A DNA stretch of 64,000 nucleotides, from assembly GCF_023243075.1 (NCBI RefSeq), contig NZ_JALKFZ020000004.1, forward strand, positions 62,001 through 126,000, written 5' to 3'. Shown here piece after piece: positions 35,458 to 45,200 of the stretch. Position numbers and translations under genes: made by a program. Source of the stretch: Frankia sp. AiPa1 (GTDB taxonomy: Bacteria > Actinomycetota > Actinomycetes > Frankiales > Frankiaceae). The notes under the pieces were generated by a model. The model did not search any database, was not told the DNA's origin, and saw nothing but the letters and a program-made list of their open reading frames with translations. The stretch's first letter is position 1, and the number at the start of each line of letters is the position of its first letter.

Positions 35458-35672
35458 CCCTGACCATGTCCCCGATCGATACCCCGATCGATACCCCGAT
35501 CCAGGCACCGATTCAGACGCCGACGCAGACCGCGTTGCAGACCTGGTCCGAGATCCCGACACAGGCCTCGATGCGGACCTCAGCCCAGACCCCGCAGGGC
35601 CGTGACGCCAGAAACCGTCACGGAATCCGGAACGTCATGTCCACTCGTAGCCACAATGGGGGCCCAAGATGA
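35454..35672 (+). CDS. Small Pro/Thr/Gln repeat protein coupled to both neighbours
   Basis: This 72-codon frame starts at an ATG overlapping the tyrA stop (ATGA) and ends at a TGA overlapping the next ATG (ATGA), so it is linked by 4-bp overlaps on both sides. That double coupling is the main evidence that it is translated. The sequence starts MTLTMSP, then runs PIDT, PIDT, PIQA, PIQT, PTQT from five 12-bp DNA repeats (35472-35531), then becomes Gln/Thr/Arg-rich and basic. No signal peptide, helix or known domain is seen, and function is unknown. It may serve only to couple translation of the glycosyltransferase to tyrA. Confidence 0.55.
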   Translation: MTLTMSPIDTPIDTPIQAPIQTPTQTALQTWSEIPTQASMRTSAQTPQGRDARNRHGIRNVMSTRSHNGGPR

Positions 35673-36589
35673 CGCAGCAGTCCATATCCGAGCGAGGCCA
35701 ACCGATAGCGCCTGACAGCGCTTCCGGGCCCGCCGTCAAACTGTCCGTCATCATGCCCGTCTACAACGAGGAAGCGACCGTCGCGCGGGCCATCCGGCGG
35801 CTGCTCGACACCATCTACCCGTGCGAGGTCGAGCTGGTGGTGGTCGACGACGGCAGCACCGACACGACACCGCTGCTGCTCGAGGGCATCTCCGACCCGA
35901 GGATGCGGGTGCACCGCCACCTTTCCAACTTCGGCAAGGGCGCCGCGGTCCGCAGCGGGGTGCGACTGGCCACGGGCACACACGCCCTCGTCTTCGACGC
36001 GGATCTGGAGTACGCCCCGACGGACATTCCGGCGATGCTCGCGCCGGTCATCGCCGGGCGCTGCTCGTACGTGTACGGCGCCCGCCAGTTCGGCAACCAC
36101 ACGATCTACCCATCCTTCTGGTTCGCCCTCGGCAACAAGGTGACGACCTTCGCCGCCAACCTGTTGTTCGACGCGTTCCTCACCGACCTGCACACCTGCC
36201 TCAAGCTCGTGCCCCTCGACGAACTGCGGGCGATGAGCCTGCGTGAGCGTGGTTTCGGCCTGGACACCGAGCTGACCGCGAGCCTGCTCAAGCGGGGCGT
36301 GCGCCCCTTCGAGGTGCCGGTCAGCTATTACGGCCGTTCGCACGCCGAGGGAAAGAAGATTCAATGGCAGGACGGGGTCGAGTGCCTGCGGATTCTGCTG
36401 CGGGTCCGGCTGCGCGGCGATGGGGATGACGTGGTGGTCCCGCTGCCCGCCACCGCCGTCCCGCCGACGCGGGCCATGGTCGCGATGCCGTCCCAGCCGA
36501 CCCGCGGTCGGGCGAGTAGCGCGGACACCTCCGATCTCGACTTCACTGGCGTGGTGGGCGGCGGCGTTCTGCGGTCGAGCCGACCGTGA
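35669..36589 (+). CDS. Family 2 glycosyltransferase (dolichol-phosphate-mannose-synthase-like)
   Basis: The GT-A domain shows LSVIMPVYNEEATVARAI (about 25-42), VVVDDGSTDTT, NFGKGAAVRSGVRLATG and VFDADLEYAPTDI, the DXD-type site. The C-terminal part (RGFGLDTELTASLLKRGVRP, then PVSYYGRSHAEGKKI) is typical of DPM1/polyprenyl-phosphate glycosyltransferases. It likely charges a polyprenyl phosphate with a sugar on the cytoplasmic face. There is no C-terminal membrane domain; the tail is Pro/Ala/Arg-rich. It overlaps the upstream small gene and the downstream acyltransferase by 4 bp each. Confidence 0.9.
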   Translation: MTQQSISERGQPIAPDSASGPAVKLSVIMPVYNEEATVARAIRRLLDTIYPCEVELVVVDDGSTDTTPLLLEGISDPRMRVHRHLSNFGKGAAVRSGVRLATGTHALVFDADLEYAPTDIPAMLAPVIAGRCSYVYGARQFGNHTIYPSFWFALGNKVTTFAANLLFDAFLTDLHTCLKLVPLDELRAMSLRERGFGLDTELTASLLKRGVRPFEVPVSYYGRSHAEGKKIQWQDGVECLRILLRVRLRGDGDDVVVPLPATAVPPTRAMVAMPSQPTRGRASSADTSDLDFTGVVGGGVLRSSRP

Positions 36590-37854
36590 CGGAGACTCGG
36601 CGGGAGCCTGCGGCAGGCCACGCTGACAGCTCCGGCCGCCACATTGCCGGACTGGACGGGATGCGTGCGCTCTCCGTCATCGCCGTGCTCCTCTACCATC
36701 TGGACCTGCTCGGCGGTGGCTATGTCGGCGTCGATGTGTTCTTCGTGCTCAGCGGGTTTCTGATTACCGGTCTGCTGCTGGCCGAGTGGAACACCCGGGG
36801 CCGCATCTCCCTGCGTGCCTTCTATGTCCGCCGGGCGTTCCGGCTCCTACCCGCGTTCTACGTCTACGCGCTGCTGGGCGTCGCGTTCGTTCTGGTGGTT
36901 GGGGCCGAGGGGGGCTTGGGCGAGTATTCCGGTGGCCTGGCGAGCTCCGTGTTCGCGGTGAACAACGTGCACCGTGTCGTCGATCTTGACGGGGGTGGCG
37001 TATGGTTCGGCCAGACCTGGTCGCTGTCGGTCGAGGACCAGTTCTACTTCCTCTGGCCGGCCCTGTTCATTCTGCTGGTCGGGGCAAGCCGGCGCCGGCC
37101 GAGGGTCGGTGTTCTGCCCGTCCTCGCCGGCGCCGTCGTCGTGGTCGCGCTCTGGCGCATCGCGCTCGTCCTGATCGGCGTGGGCGGTCCCCGGATCTAC
37201 CTCGGCCTGGACACGAGGGCCGACAGCCTCCTGGTCGGCGCCGCGATGGCCGTGTGGTTCGCGGGTGCGCGCGCCCATCCGACCTCGGCGAGCGCGGTCC
37301 GGTGGAAACGGCTCGGCATCCTCGGTCTGCCGGCCGGTGCCGCGTTGATTGTCTTTGCCTTCCTCGGGCCCGAACCCGGTCCGGCTGAACCGACCTGGAT
37401 GGCCTGGGGCGGCTACACCCTGATTGCGCTGCTGTCCGGCGTGGTAGCCACGAGCGTGGTGAGCCAGCGCGGGCCACGGCTCTGGCTGCGGCTGCTGGAC
37501 AACCGGGCGATGGTCCGTCTCGGCCGGATCTCCTACGCCTTCTACCTGTGGCATTTTCCGGTCTGCGACATCGCGAAGCAGCACGTGGACTCGCGTTTCG
37601 GCCCGGTTGCCATGGTGGTTTTCGCCCTCGCGGCGACCTATTCGCTCGCGTGGCTGTCGGCGCTGCTGGTCGAACGGCCCGCCGCCCGTCGCCGGCCCCG
37701 CTGGGCTGATGTCGGCGCGCGTTTCCCGGGCCTGGCTCCGGAACCCATCGAGGTCGTACCACCCCGTGCGGCAGCCGCCGCGGACACCTTCCCGCTGTCC
37801 CCGTCGCCGCTGTCCCTGTCGGCCCTGCCCTCGTCACCGAGGAACGTCACGTGA
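36586..37854 (+). CDS. Acyltransferase-3 (OafA/YrhL) membrane O-acyltransferase
   Basis: The signature GLDGMRALSVIAVLLYHLDL (residues 23-42), then YVGVDVFFVLSGFLITGLLL, the RAFYVRRAFRLLP loop and TWSLSVEDQFYFLWPALF identify an AT3 integral membrane acyltransferase. About ten hydrophobic helices follow. These enzymes add acetyl or other short acyl groups to exported glycans, lipids or antibiotics. Length 422 is normal. The C terminus ends in a Pro/Ser-rich tail. It is joined to the preceding glycosyltransferase gene by a 4-bp overlap. Confidence 0.9.
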   Translation: MTETRREPAAGHADSSGRHIAGLDGMRALSVIAVLLYHLDLLGGGYVGVDVFFVLSGFLITGLLLAEWNTRGRISLRAFYVRRAFRLLPAFYVYALLGVAFVLVVGAEGGLGEYSGGLASSVFAVNNVHRVVDLDGGGVWFGQTWSLSVEDQFYFLWPALFILLVGASRRRPRVGVLPVLAGAVVVVALWRIALVLIGVGGPRIYLGLDTRADSLLVGAAMAVWFAGARAHPTSASAVRWKRLGILGLPAGAALIVFAFLGPEPGPAEPTWMAWGGYTLIALLSGVVATSVVSQRGPRLWLRLLDNRAMVRLGRISYAFYLWHFPVCDIAKQHVDSRFGPVAMVVFALAATYSLAWLSALLVERPAARRRPRWADVGARFPGLAPEPIEVVPPRAAAAADTFPLSPSPLSLSALPSSPRNVT

Positions 37855-38205
37855 ACCTGGCCGTACTTCGGTCCGCGTACGAGAACCTCTGCCGGATTTG
37901 TCCCGATGATGGCATCCCGATGGCTGTGCGGTGAAGACGTCCTTCTGCTGGCCGGCGGTTTCCCGATGACCTGTTTCCCGATGACCAAGTATGGACCACG
38001 GAGCGCGTCGTTGGATGACCTCGCGTACCCCACATTCCAGCGGGTGACCGTGTCAGGCTTGCTGCGGTATGCCTACGCTTTTCCGGTAGGATGGAAGCGC
38101 TGACCGGCATGGCGGGGGCGCGCGAAGGGGGGCGGCTGTGTCCAGCGATATGGCTAGCGTCATGGCTAGCGTCATAGCTAGCGCTGTGGCTGGCAGGCGA
38201 TCCAC
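37855..38205. promoter_or_regulatory. Intergenic region with two tandem repeat arrays
   Basis: About 350 bp without a gene. A 15-bp unit GTTTCCCGATGACC(T/A) is duplicated at 37958-37987, and four 12-bp units lie at 38150-38197. It probably contains the promoter of the 38.2-kb gene and the downstream glycosyltransferase genes. Confidence 0.55.
38150..38197. repeat. 12-bp tandem repeats with spaced GCTAGC palindromes
   Basis: ATGGCTAGCGTC is repeated exactly at 38150 and 38162, then as ATAGCTAGCGCT at 38174 and GTGGCTGGCAGG at 38186. Three GCTAGC palindromes are spaced 12 bp apart, ending just upstream of the next start codon. Confidence 0.85.
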
Positions 38206-38691
38206 ATGGAGCTTCGCGCGTGTCGATCTGAGCTGCCGATGGCGGTGATATCCAGGGTGCGCCGGCATCCGGTTGTGCTGATTCCGGTCGTGGTTCTGCT
38301 GCTGGTCATTGTGGGCGTCGTAGCCGGGCGGTCGGGTGGGATGCGTCACCAGCTCTCACTGTCGTTCACTCGGCAGGACCCCCCTCTGACGGAGCTCTAC
38401 TTCAACCGTCCTGACCTGATTGCCGCGGCCGGGCAGGGATCCTTTCCGCAGCCGTTGACCTTCGCCGTCCGAAACGACAGTGAGCAGGCTGTTACCAAGG
38501 ATTACTCGGTCTCGCTGCGTTCCGGGTCGAACGTGCTACAGAAGTACACTGGAATCGTTCAGGTGGCCGGCCGGAAGACCACCACCAGTACCATCTCCCT
38601 CGTCGCTCCTCAGGGGGCCAAGGATTACACGGTCTCCGTCGTCCTGACTGAGAGTAATCAAACCATCTTCTTTCATGGCACCGTTCACTGA
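38206..38691 (+). CDS. Membrane-anchored protein with extracytoplasmic beta domain
   Basis: I do not recognise a family. A membrane helix (HPVVLIPVVVLLLVIVGVVA, about 21-40) follows a short basic start. The remaining 120 residues look like an Ig/CARDB-type beta sandwich: PLTFAVRNDSEQ, then KDYSVSLRSGSNVL, GRKTTTSTISLVAP and KDYTVSVVLTESNQTIFF. It would sit outside the membrane and could bind or guide the exported glycan, which is inference from location only. The start may be ATG 38206 or ATG 38239. It is 28 bp from the next gene, so they may be cotranscribed. Confidence 0.65.
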   Translation: MELRACRSELPMAVISRVRRHPVVLIPVVVLLLVIVGVVAGRSGGMRHQLSLSFTRQDPPLTELYFNRPDLIAAAGQGSFPQPLTFAVRNDSEQAVTKDYSVSLRSGSNVLQKYTGIVQVAGRKTTTSTISLVAPQGAKDYTVSVVLTESNQTIFFHGTVH

Positions 38692-38719
38692 CGCGCTGCC
38701 TGGATGGGCGTGAATCGTC

Positions 38720-40174
38720 ATGCTGTTTGGTCACAGTAGTATCATCACCAGATCGCCCGGGGGCAAGCGGATTGCGTTCGTCAGTGATGCGGTCATGCCG
38801 TTCAACAAAGGCGGCAAGGAAAAACGCCTCGACGAGGTCGCCAGGCGGCTCGCCGCTGCTGGCCACGTCGTCGACGTGCACACGATGGCCTGGTGGCCGG
38901 GGCGTCGTCCGCTGCGCTCCGGCGAGCTGACGATGCACGCGCTTTCGCCGCGGATGCCGCTGTACAGCGGTACCCGCCGTTCGATGCGGCAGGCCCTGGT
39001 CTTCGGTCTGGCCACCTCGCGGCTGTTGTTCCGCCGGTTCGACGTTGTCGACGTCGACCACATGCCGTTCTTCCCGCTGTTCACCGCCCGGATGGTCTGT
39101 GCGCTTCGACGCAAGCCCATGGTGGCGACCTGGCACGAGGTGTGGGGGCGGGAGTACTGGCGCACCTACCTCGGCCCGCTCGGGGAGATCGCAGCCCTGA
39201 TCGAGCGGCTCGCCGTGCGGATGCCCCATCACATCGTCGCCGTCTCCGAGCACACCGCCGAGCGCCTGCGCGGCCTGCTCGGTGCCACCTGCCCGATTAC
39301 GACGATCCCGCTCGGGGTCGATCTCGCGCTCATCGACCAGGTCGAGCCCGCACCGCACGGTCCCGACGTGCTGTTCGTCGGGCGGCTGCTCGCCAACAAG
39401 AACGTGGACGTCCTGCTCACCGCGCTCGCCCAGGTGGAGCGGGAGACGGGCCGCCGCCTGACCTGCAGCATCGTCGGTGAGGGCCCCGAGTTGGGCGGCC
39501 TGCGCAACCTGGCCGGGCGGCTCGGCCTCGCCGAGCGGGTCACCTTCGCCAGCAACCTCTCCTATGCCGAGCTCTACGGCCAGATGAAGGCCAGCGGCGT
39601 GTTCGCGCTCCCGTCCATCCGCGAGGGGTTCGGCCTGGTCGTCCTCGAGGCCAACGCCTGCGGTGTCCCGGTGATCACCACGCGGCACCCGGACAACGCC
39701 GCGCGTCACCTGATCGACGAGGGGCGCAACGGCACGCTCGTCGACCCGCACGACGCCGCCAGCCTTGCCCGGGCGATCGTCACAGTCCTGGACACCCGTG
39801 CCTCGCTGTCTCCTCGCGAGCACCTTGACGCCCTGGAGCCCCGGCCCGACTGGGCCTCCGTCGCCGCCGCCGTCGGCAGTGTCCTTGTCGGCGAGGCCCT
39901 GGTCGACGAGGCCCGCATCGGCGCGATCACGCCGGTGGCTCCGTCCGCCGCCGTCCCCATCCCAGCGCAGGCCGCGCCGCCCGTGCCAGCCGCACGAGCC
40001 GCAGCCGTTCCTGCCGTCTCCGTCGCGCCTGTCACCTCGGTTGCACCTGTCACATCCACATCCGTCGGACCGGTTGGACCGGTCACCCCAACCGCTGCGG
40101 TGGCGCCGGTCATGCCCGTCCCGGCACCTCGCGAGGAGGCGGCCCTCGTGCTCGACGCCGAGGAGCCCTCGTGA
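38720..40174 (+). CDS. Family 4 glycosyltransferase
   Basis: Two Rossmann-like domains are evident: KRIAFVSDAVMPFNKGGKEK at the N terminus, then HHIVAVSEHTAERLRGL, DVLFVGRLLANKNVDVLLTA and the nucleotide-sugar site FALPSIREGFGLVVLEANAC (E-x7-E). It transfers a sugar from a nucleotide donor with retention. The C-terminal 80 residues are an Ala/Pro/Val/Thr-rich low-complexity tail with PVTSVAPVTS-type repeats. Start ATG 38720. It is separated by about 90 bp from the deacetylase gene. Confidence 0.92.
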   Translation: MLFGHSSIITRSPGGKRIAFVSDAVMPFNKGGKEKRLDEVARRLAAAGHVVDVHTMAWWPGRRPLRSGELTMHALSPRMPLYSGTRRSMRQALVFGLATSRLLFRRFDVVDVDHMPFFPLFTARMVCALRRKPMVATWHEVWGREYWRTYLGPLGEIAALIERLAVRMPHHIVAVSEHTAERLRGLLGATCPITTIPLGVDLALIDQVEPAPHGPDVLFVGRLLANKNVDVLLTALAQVERETGRRLTCSIVGEGPELGGLRNLAGRLGLAERVTFASNLSYAELYGQMKASGVFALPSIREGFGLVVLEANACGVPVITTRHPDNAARHLIDEGRNGTLVDPHDAASLARAIVTVLDTRASLSPREHLDALEPRPDWASVAAAVGSVLVGEALVDEARIGAITPVAPSAAVPIPAQAAPPVPAARAAAVPAVSVAPVTSVAPVTSTSVGPVGPVTPTAAVAPVMPVPAPREEAALVLDAEEPS

Positions 40175-40262
40175 CCGTGTCCGTCCCCACCGCGGCGGTC
40201 GGCCCGGCCCGCGTGCCGACCGACACGCTGACCGCGTCCGCCGGCGGAAGGAGCCGTTTCTC

Positions 40263-40991
40263 GTGAGTGCGACCACCCCGGCTGTCTGGGTGACGACCAG
40301 CTGGGATGACGGGCACCTGCTCGATCATCGCGTGGCGCGGCTGCTGGCCGCCTATGACCTCCCGGGCACGTTCTACGTCGCGCCGCGCTCCGCGGACATC
40401 GCCCCCGAGCTGCGTCTCGGTGACCGGGGCGTGCAGGAGTTGGCCGAGCGGTTCGAGCTGGGCGGCCACACGCTGACCCACCGCAGACTGCCCGAGATGT
40501 CCGCGGACGAGGGGCGCGCCGAGGTCGTCGCCGGCAAGGACACCCTGGAGCAGCTCATCGGCGCCGAGATCACCAGCTTCGCCTACCCGTGGGGCGCCCA
40601 CGGCCCCGACGATCTGGAGACCGTGGCGGCGGCCGGGTTCACCTACGCCCGGACCGTCCACCGCTTCGACACCACCCTGCCGGCCCATCCGCTGGCCGCG
40701 CGAACCACCGTGCACGCCTACCGGCACCTGAGTGACCTGCCGCGCCTGGCCATCCGGGCCGAGGTGACGCCGCGTCGCCGGGCGCGCCTGATGGCCGAGT
40801 GGGACGCGCTGGCCATCCATCTGTTCGACGAGGTCGCGCGCACCGGTGGGGCCTACCACCTGTGGGGGCACAGCTGGGAGATCGACAGGTTCCGGTCCTG
40901 GAAGCGGCTGGAGCGGGTGTTCGAATACATCTCGCGCCGTAAGGACGTCCGGTACGTCAACAACGGCGAGCTGGTCGGAGCGACCGGGTGA
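40263..40991 (+). CDS. Polysaccharide deacetylase (NodB homology domain)
   Basis: The 242-residue protein has canonical motifs: TTSWDDGH (Asp15, Asp16), GGHTLTH with the metal ligands His69 and His73, and ITSFAYPWGAHG. There is no signal peptide, suggesting action on a cytoplasmic nucleotide- or lipid-linked sugar. GGAAGGAG about 10 nt upstream supports the GTG at 40263; the frame is open much further upstream inside the previous gene, without conserved content. It overlaps the next glycosyltransferase by 4 bp. Unlike the homologue at 5.2-6.3 kb, its motifs are intact. Confidence 0.9.
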   Translation: MSATTPAVWVTTSWDDGHLLDHRVARLLAAYDLPGTFYVAPRSADIAPELRLGDRGVQELAERFELGGHTLTHRRLPEMSADEGRAEVVAGKDTLEQLIGAEITSFAYPWGAHGPDDLETVAAAGFTYARTVHRFDTTLPAHPLAARTTVHAYRHLSDLPRLAIRAEVTPRRRARLMAEWDALAIHLFDEVARTGGAYHLWGHSWEIDRFRSWKRLERVFEYISRRKDVRYVNNGELVGATG

Positions 40992-42223
40992 CCGGGACGG
41001 CCCCCCGGGCTGGCGTGGTGCCCGTGGCGCAGGTGGTGTCCTATTACCCCCCGCACCTCGGCGGGATGGAGAAGGTTGCCGAGATCATCGCGGCCGAGCT
41101 CGCGGGTACCCGCCCGTCGACGGTTCTTACCACCCGGGTGGGTGCGGCCGGCGAGCCACACCTGGTGCGCCGCGGGAACCTGACGGTGCGCCGATATCCC
41201 GCATTCGAGGCGGCGCACACCCCGTTCGCTCCCGGTCTGCTGGCGGGCCTGCTGGGCCTGCCGCGGCGCGGTGTCGTGCACGTCCACGTCGCGCAAGTGC
41301 TCGTCCCGGAACTCGTCTGGCTGGCCTCCCGCCTGCGGGGCTGGCCGTTCGTCGCGCACTTCCACCTGGACGTCGACCCGTCCGGACCGCTCGGCGCCTT
41401 GTTCGTCGCCTACAAGAAGCTGCTGCTTGGCCGCACCCTGCGCGCCGCCGACCGGGTGCTCGTGCTCTCGCCTGAGCAGGCCGAGCTGGTCCGCGGCCGC
41501 TACCAGGTCCCCGAGGCGCGGATCGCGGTGATTCCGAACGGCGTGGAGGTCGCCTACTTCGATCTCGCCGCCGAGCGTTTCGCCCGCCTGGAGCCGAAGG
41601 CCGCCGACCGCGCCGAGGCCGGCGACACTGCTGGCGCTGCTGGCACCGGTGTGGCAGCTGACCTTGCTGCCGGGACGAGCCAGGTGCCCGAGGCGGAGCC
41701 GACGCCGATGCGGTTGCTGTTCGTGGGGAGGCTCGCGTCGCAGAAGAACGTGCCGCGCCTCGTCGAGGCGATGGCGCTGGTGCGCGGGCCGGTCGAACTG
41801 GTCGTGGCCGGTGACGGCGAGGACCGCGGCGCCGTCGAGGCGCTGGTGGCCGAGCGTGGGCTGACCAACGTACGGCTGGTGGGCGGCCAGTACGGCGCGG
41901 ATCTGCTCGGCTGGTATCGCTGGGCGGACGCGTTCGCCCTGCCCTCGGAGAAGGAGGGCGTGCCGCTGGCGATGCTGGAGGCGATGGCGGCTGGACTCGC
42001 GGTGCTGTCCACGGACGTGCCGGGCTCCCGTGACCTGCTCGGCGACGCCGGGCTGCTCGTCGCGCCGGACGCCGCACACATCGCCGCGGGGATCGACGCG
42101 CTCGCTGCCGACCCCGCCGAGCGGCTGCGGCTGGGCCGGCGCGCCCATGCCCAGGTCGCCGACCGACGCTGGCCGGACCTCGTCGAGCAGATCGCCAAGA
42201 TCTATGCGGACGTGACGCGGTGA
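40988..42223 (+). CDS. Family 4 glycosyltransferase
   Basis: The protein (411 residues) begins AQVVSYYPPHLGGMEKVAEI, followed by GVVHVHVAQVLVPELVWLAS, ADRVLVLSPEQAELVRGRY, RLLFVGRLASQKNVPRLVEA and the donor site FALPSEKEGVPLAMLEAMAA. It resembles PimB/PimA-like retaining glycosyltransferases. An Ala/Gly-rich spacer of about 40 residues lies between the two domains (about 200-238). The start GTG overlaps the deacetylase stop. It is the second gene of a six-gene chain of 4-bp overlaps. Confidence 0.93.
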   Translation: MTGTAPRAGVVPVAQVVSYYPPHLGGMEKVAEIIAAELAGTRPSTVLTTRVGAAGEPHLVRRGNLTVRRYPAFEAAHTPFAPGLLAGLLGLPRRGVVHVHVAQVLVPELVWLASRLRGWPFVAHFHLDVDPSGPLGALFVAYKKLLLGRTLRAADRVLVLSPEQAELVRGRYQVPEARIAVIPNGVEVAYFDLAAERFARLEPKAADRAEAGDTAGAAGTGVAADLAAGTSQVPEAEPTPMRLLFVGRLASQKNVPRLVEAMALVRGPVELVVAGDGEDRGAVEALVAERGLTNVRLVGGQYGADLLGWYRWADAFALPSEKEGVPLAMLEAMAAGLAVLSTDVPGSRDLLGDAGLLVAPDAAHIAAGIDALAADPAERLRLGRRAHAQVADRRWPDLVEQIAKIYADVTR

Positions 42224-45200
42224 GACGTCGCGGCGGCCACAACTCGGCGGAACAGGACACGCTGCGGATCATCCTGGGCCCAGAGGCGGCCGAGCTCGCC
42301 ACTCGGCCGATGGTCCGCCCAGACCACGCGCGTCCCGAGTCCGCGTCCCGAGAACCGGCCGCCGCGAGCGCGCCCCCCTCCGCGCCTACGAGCGACAGCA
42401 CCACGATGCTTCTCACTGTGATCCGACCATCGGACGACGACGGCGACCCTGAGCCCGAGCCGGCCTCCGAATCCGTCGACCCGGCGCGTACCCCGACCGC
42501 CGGCGCCGGTCCGCCCTCCGCCAGAGGCTCGGCACCCCGAAAGCCGGCACCCCGAAAGCCAAAGGGATGGCCCGAGGACTCGCTGGCGCTGGAATCGCCC
42601 GAGCCCGTGCCGGCGGTCCCAGCCTCGCCGAAACCTGCCTCGCCGAAGTTGGCGTCGCACGGCGCGGGGTCGTCGGCTCGGGGGTCGTCGACCGGGGAGC
42701 CGCCCGCCCGGCGGCCGGGCGAGCCACGCCGACCGCGGTGGTGGCGCAACGCCGATCTGCTGGTCGGGCTGAGTGGGCTCGCCGCGGCGGCGCTTGTCGC
42801 GCTCAACCCGGGGCTTGGACCGGTGGTCTTCCTCGCTGGGGTCTGGTTCGTCCTGGGTCTGCCGACCGCGCAGCTCTACGCCAAGGCGCCCTGGTCGACA
42901 GCGGACGTCGTCGAGCGGATCGCCTACAGCCTGGTCTCGACCCTGCTCATGCTGATGGTCGGCGGCCTGATCGTCAACACCGTGCTGCCCCTGGCCGGAG
43001 TGGACCGTCCGCTGGACCGGCTGCCGTTGTTCGTCACGCTGCTGGTGGTCAACGGGGCGCTGGCGCTCTGGCGGCGGGCCCGTTGGCGGGAGCTCGCCCG
43101 TACGGCCGGCGCGACCCTGGCCTGGCCTGGACGTCGCTCGGTGACGATCATCGTCGCGGCGGCGCTGTCCGTGGGTCTGGCCGTGGTCGGCGCGATCCGG
43201 CTCAACAACGGCGCCGGCGGCGGCGTCGTGCTGTTCATGCTGTTCTACGCCGCGGTCGTGCTGACCCTGCTCTACGTCTGGAACAACCGGCTTGGCCCGG
43301 GAACCGTCGCAACCGTGATCTATTTCATCGCGGCCGCGATGCTGCTGATGACCTCGCTGCGCGGCTGGTATGTCACCGGCCACGACGTCCAGCGCGAGTA
43401 CGCCGTGTTCGAGCTGACCAGCGGTTTCGCCGACTGGAGCATGGCGCGCTACCCGGATGCCTACAACGCCTGCCTGAGCATCACGATCCTGCCGACGGTG
43501 CTGGCGCGGCTCACCCGGATCTTCGATCCCTATGTTTACAAGCTGCTGTTCCAGCTGCTGTTCGCCTACACCGCGGTCGCTGTCTACCGGATCACTCGGC
43601 GCTTCCTGTCCAACCTGTTGGCCATCACCGCGGCGATCTACTTCCTGGCGTTCCCGACCTTCTTCACCGACATGCCGTTCCTCAACCGGCAGGAGATCGC
43701 GTTCCTGTTCGTCGGCGCGGCCCTGCTCGCGGTCACGAACGCGGGGATCTCCCGGCGCCGTCGGCAGGTGATGCTCGCGGTGTTCTCCGTCGGGATGGCG
43801 CTGTCGCACTATTCGACGACCTACTTCTTCCTCGGCGTGCTCGCCTGCTACCTGTCGCTTCGGGCGATCTCCGGTCCCGTGGGCCGAGTCACCCGCTGGC
43901 TGGGGCCGCGGATCCCGGTCCGGGACGGGCTGCGGCCGCGCCGACGGCCCCATGTGGCGGATGGATCGCCAGTGTTCGCGGCCGCGGCGCGGCCTGCGCC
44001 CTCGCCGGAGCTCGCGCCCTCACCCGACGAACCGTGCGAACAGGACACTCCCGAGCCCAGGGCGGGCGCGCTCGCGCTGCCCGGCCTGCTGGGGGTCCTC
44101 ATCCGCCGCCCGCGGTTCCTGTCTCGGCTGCCGGTCCTGCGCCGCCGCCGCGGCCAGGCTGACCGAGCGGGCCGCCCGCGAGGCGGCCGGCCGGTCGTGG
44201 GCCTGGCCAACGTCGCGTTCCTCGCCGTCGTCGTCGTGATCTGGACCGGTGCGATCACCGGGACGTCAGGCGGCGTGGCCATGACGCTCAAGGAATCGAT
44301 CGGCGGCCTCGTCGGCAGCAGCGCATCCGAGTCGAAATCGTCGGACGTGTCGTACAGCCTGGTCGGGTCCGGGGCGGTCGACCCGGCACAGCGGCTGGCG
44401 GCCTACCGGGCGGTGACCCTCGCCCAGACCGGTGGGACGAACCGGGCGCAGATCTACTTCAGCACGCAGGAGCTGGACCGCTACCCGACGCGGCTCGTGC
44501 CGGTCCAGACCCTGCCGACCGGCCCGGCGGGCCGGGTGCTGGACTCGGTCGGCTTCCCGACTGACGCCCTGAACACCCTGCTGCGCCAGGGTGCCGCCCG
44601 GATGCTTCAGCTGTTCGTCCTGATCGGACTGATCGCCGCGCTGGTGAACAGCAGGCGGCGCGGTTTCCGGCCGAGCCGGGAGTACTTCCTGCTCGCCTGT
44701 GGCAGCTTCGCCATGCTGGTCGGTCAGGTGGTGCTGCCGGCCCTGTCGGTCAACTACGGCATTCTTCGGGCATTCCAGCAGGGCTTGTTCACCCTTGGGC
44801 CGTTCCTGGCCTGGGGAAGCGTGGCGGTGTTCCTCCGGTTCGGCCCGCGGTTCGCCGTGCGTGCCGCCGCCGGGGTCGCTCTGCTGTTCTTCCTGTCGCT
44901 GACCGGCTTCTTCTCGCAGCTGCTCGGCCGATATCCGGCGCAGCTGAACCTGAACAATGCCGGGACGTATTACGACATTTATTACACGCATCCGCAGGAG
45001 ATCGCCGCCGCGGACTGGCTCAAGGCCGTCATGAAACAGTATCCCGCCAGTTCCGGTGGAACGGCCGCGCAGACCGATATATTCTCGAGGGACCGGCTGA
45101 ACACCGCGACCGGACTTCCCCTCGAGGACGGGCTGTACCCGACCCAGCTGCGCCGGGATCTCTACCTCCTCGTCGGAACGTCCGTGGTCAGGACCGGGGA

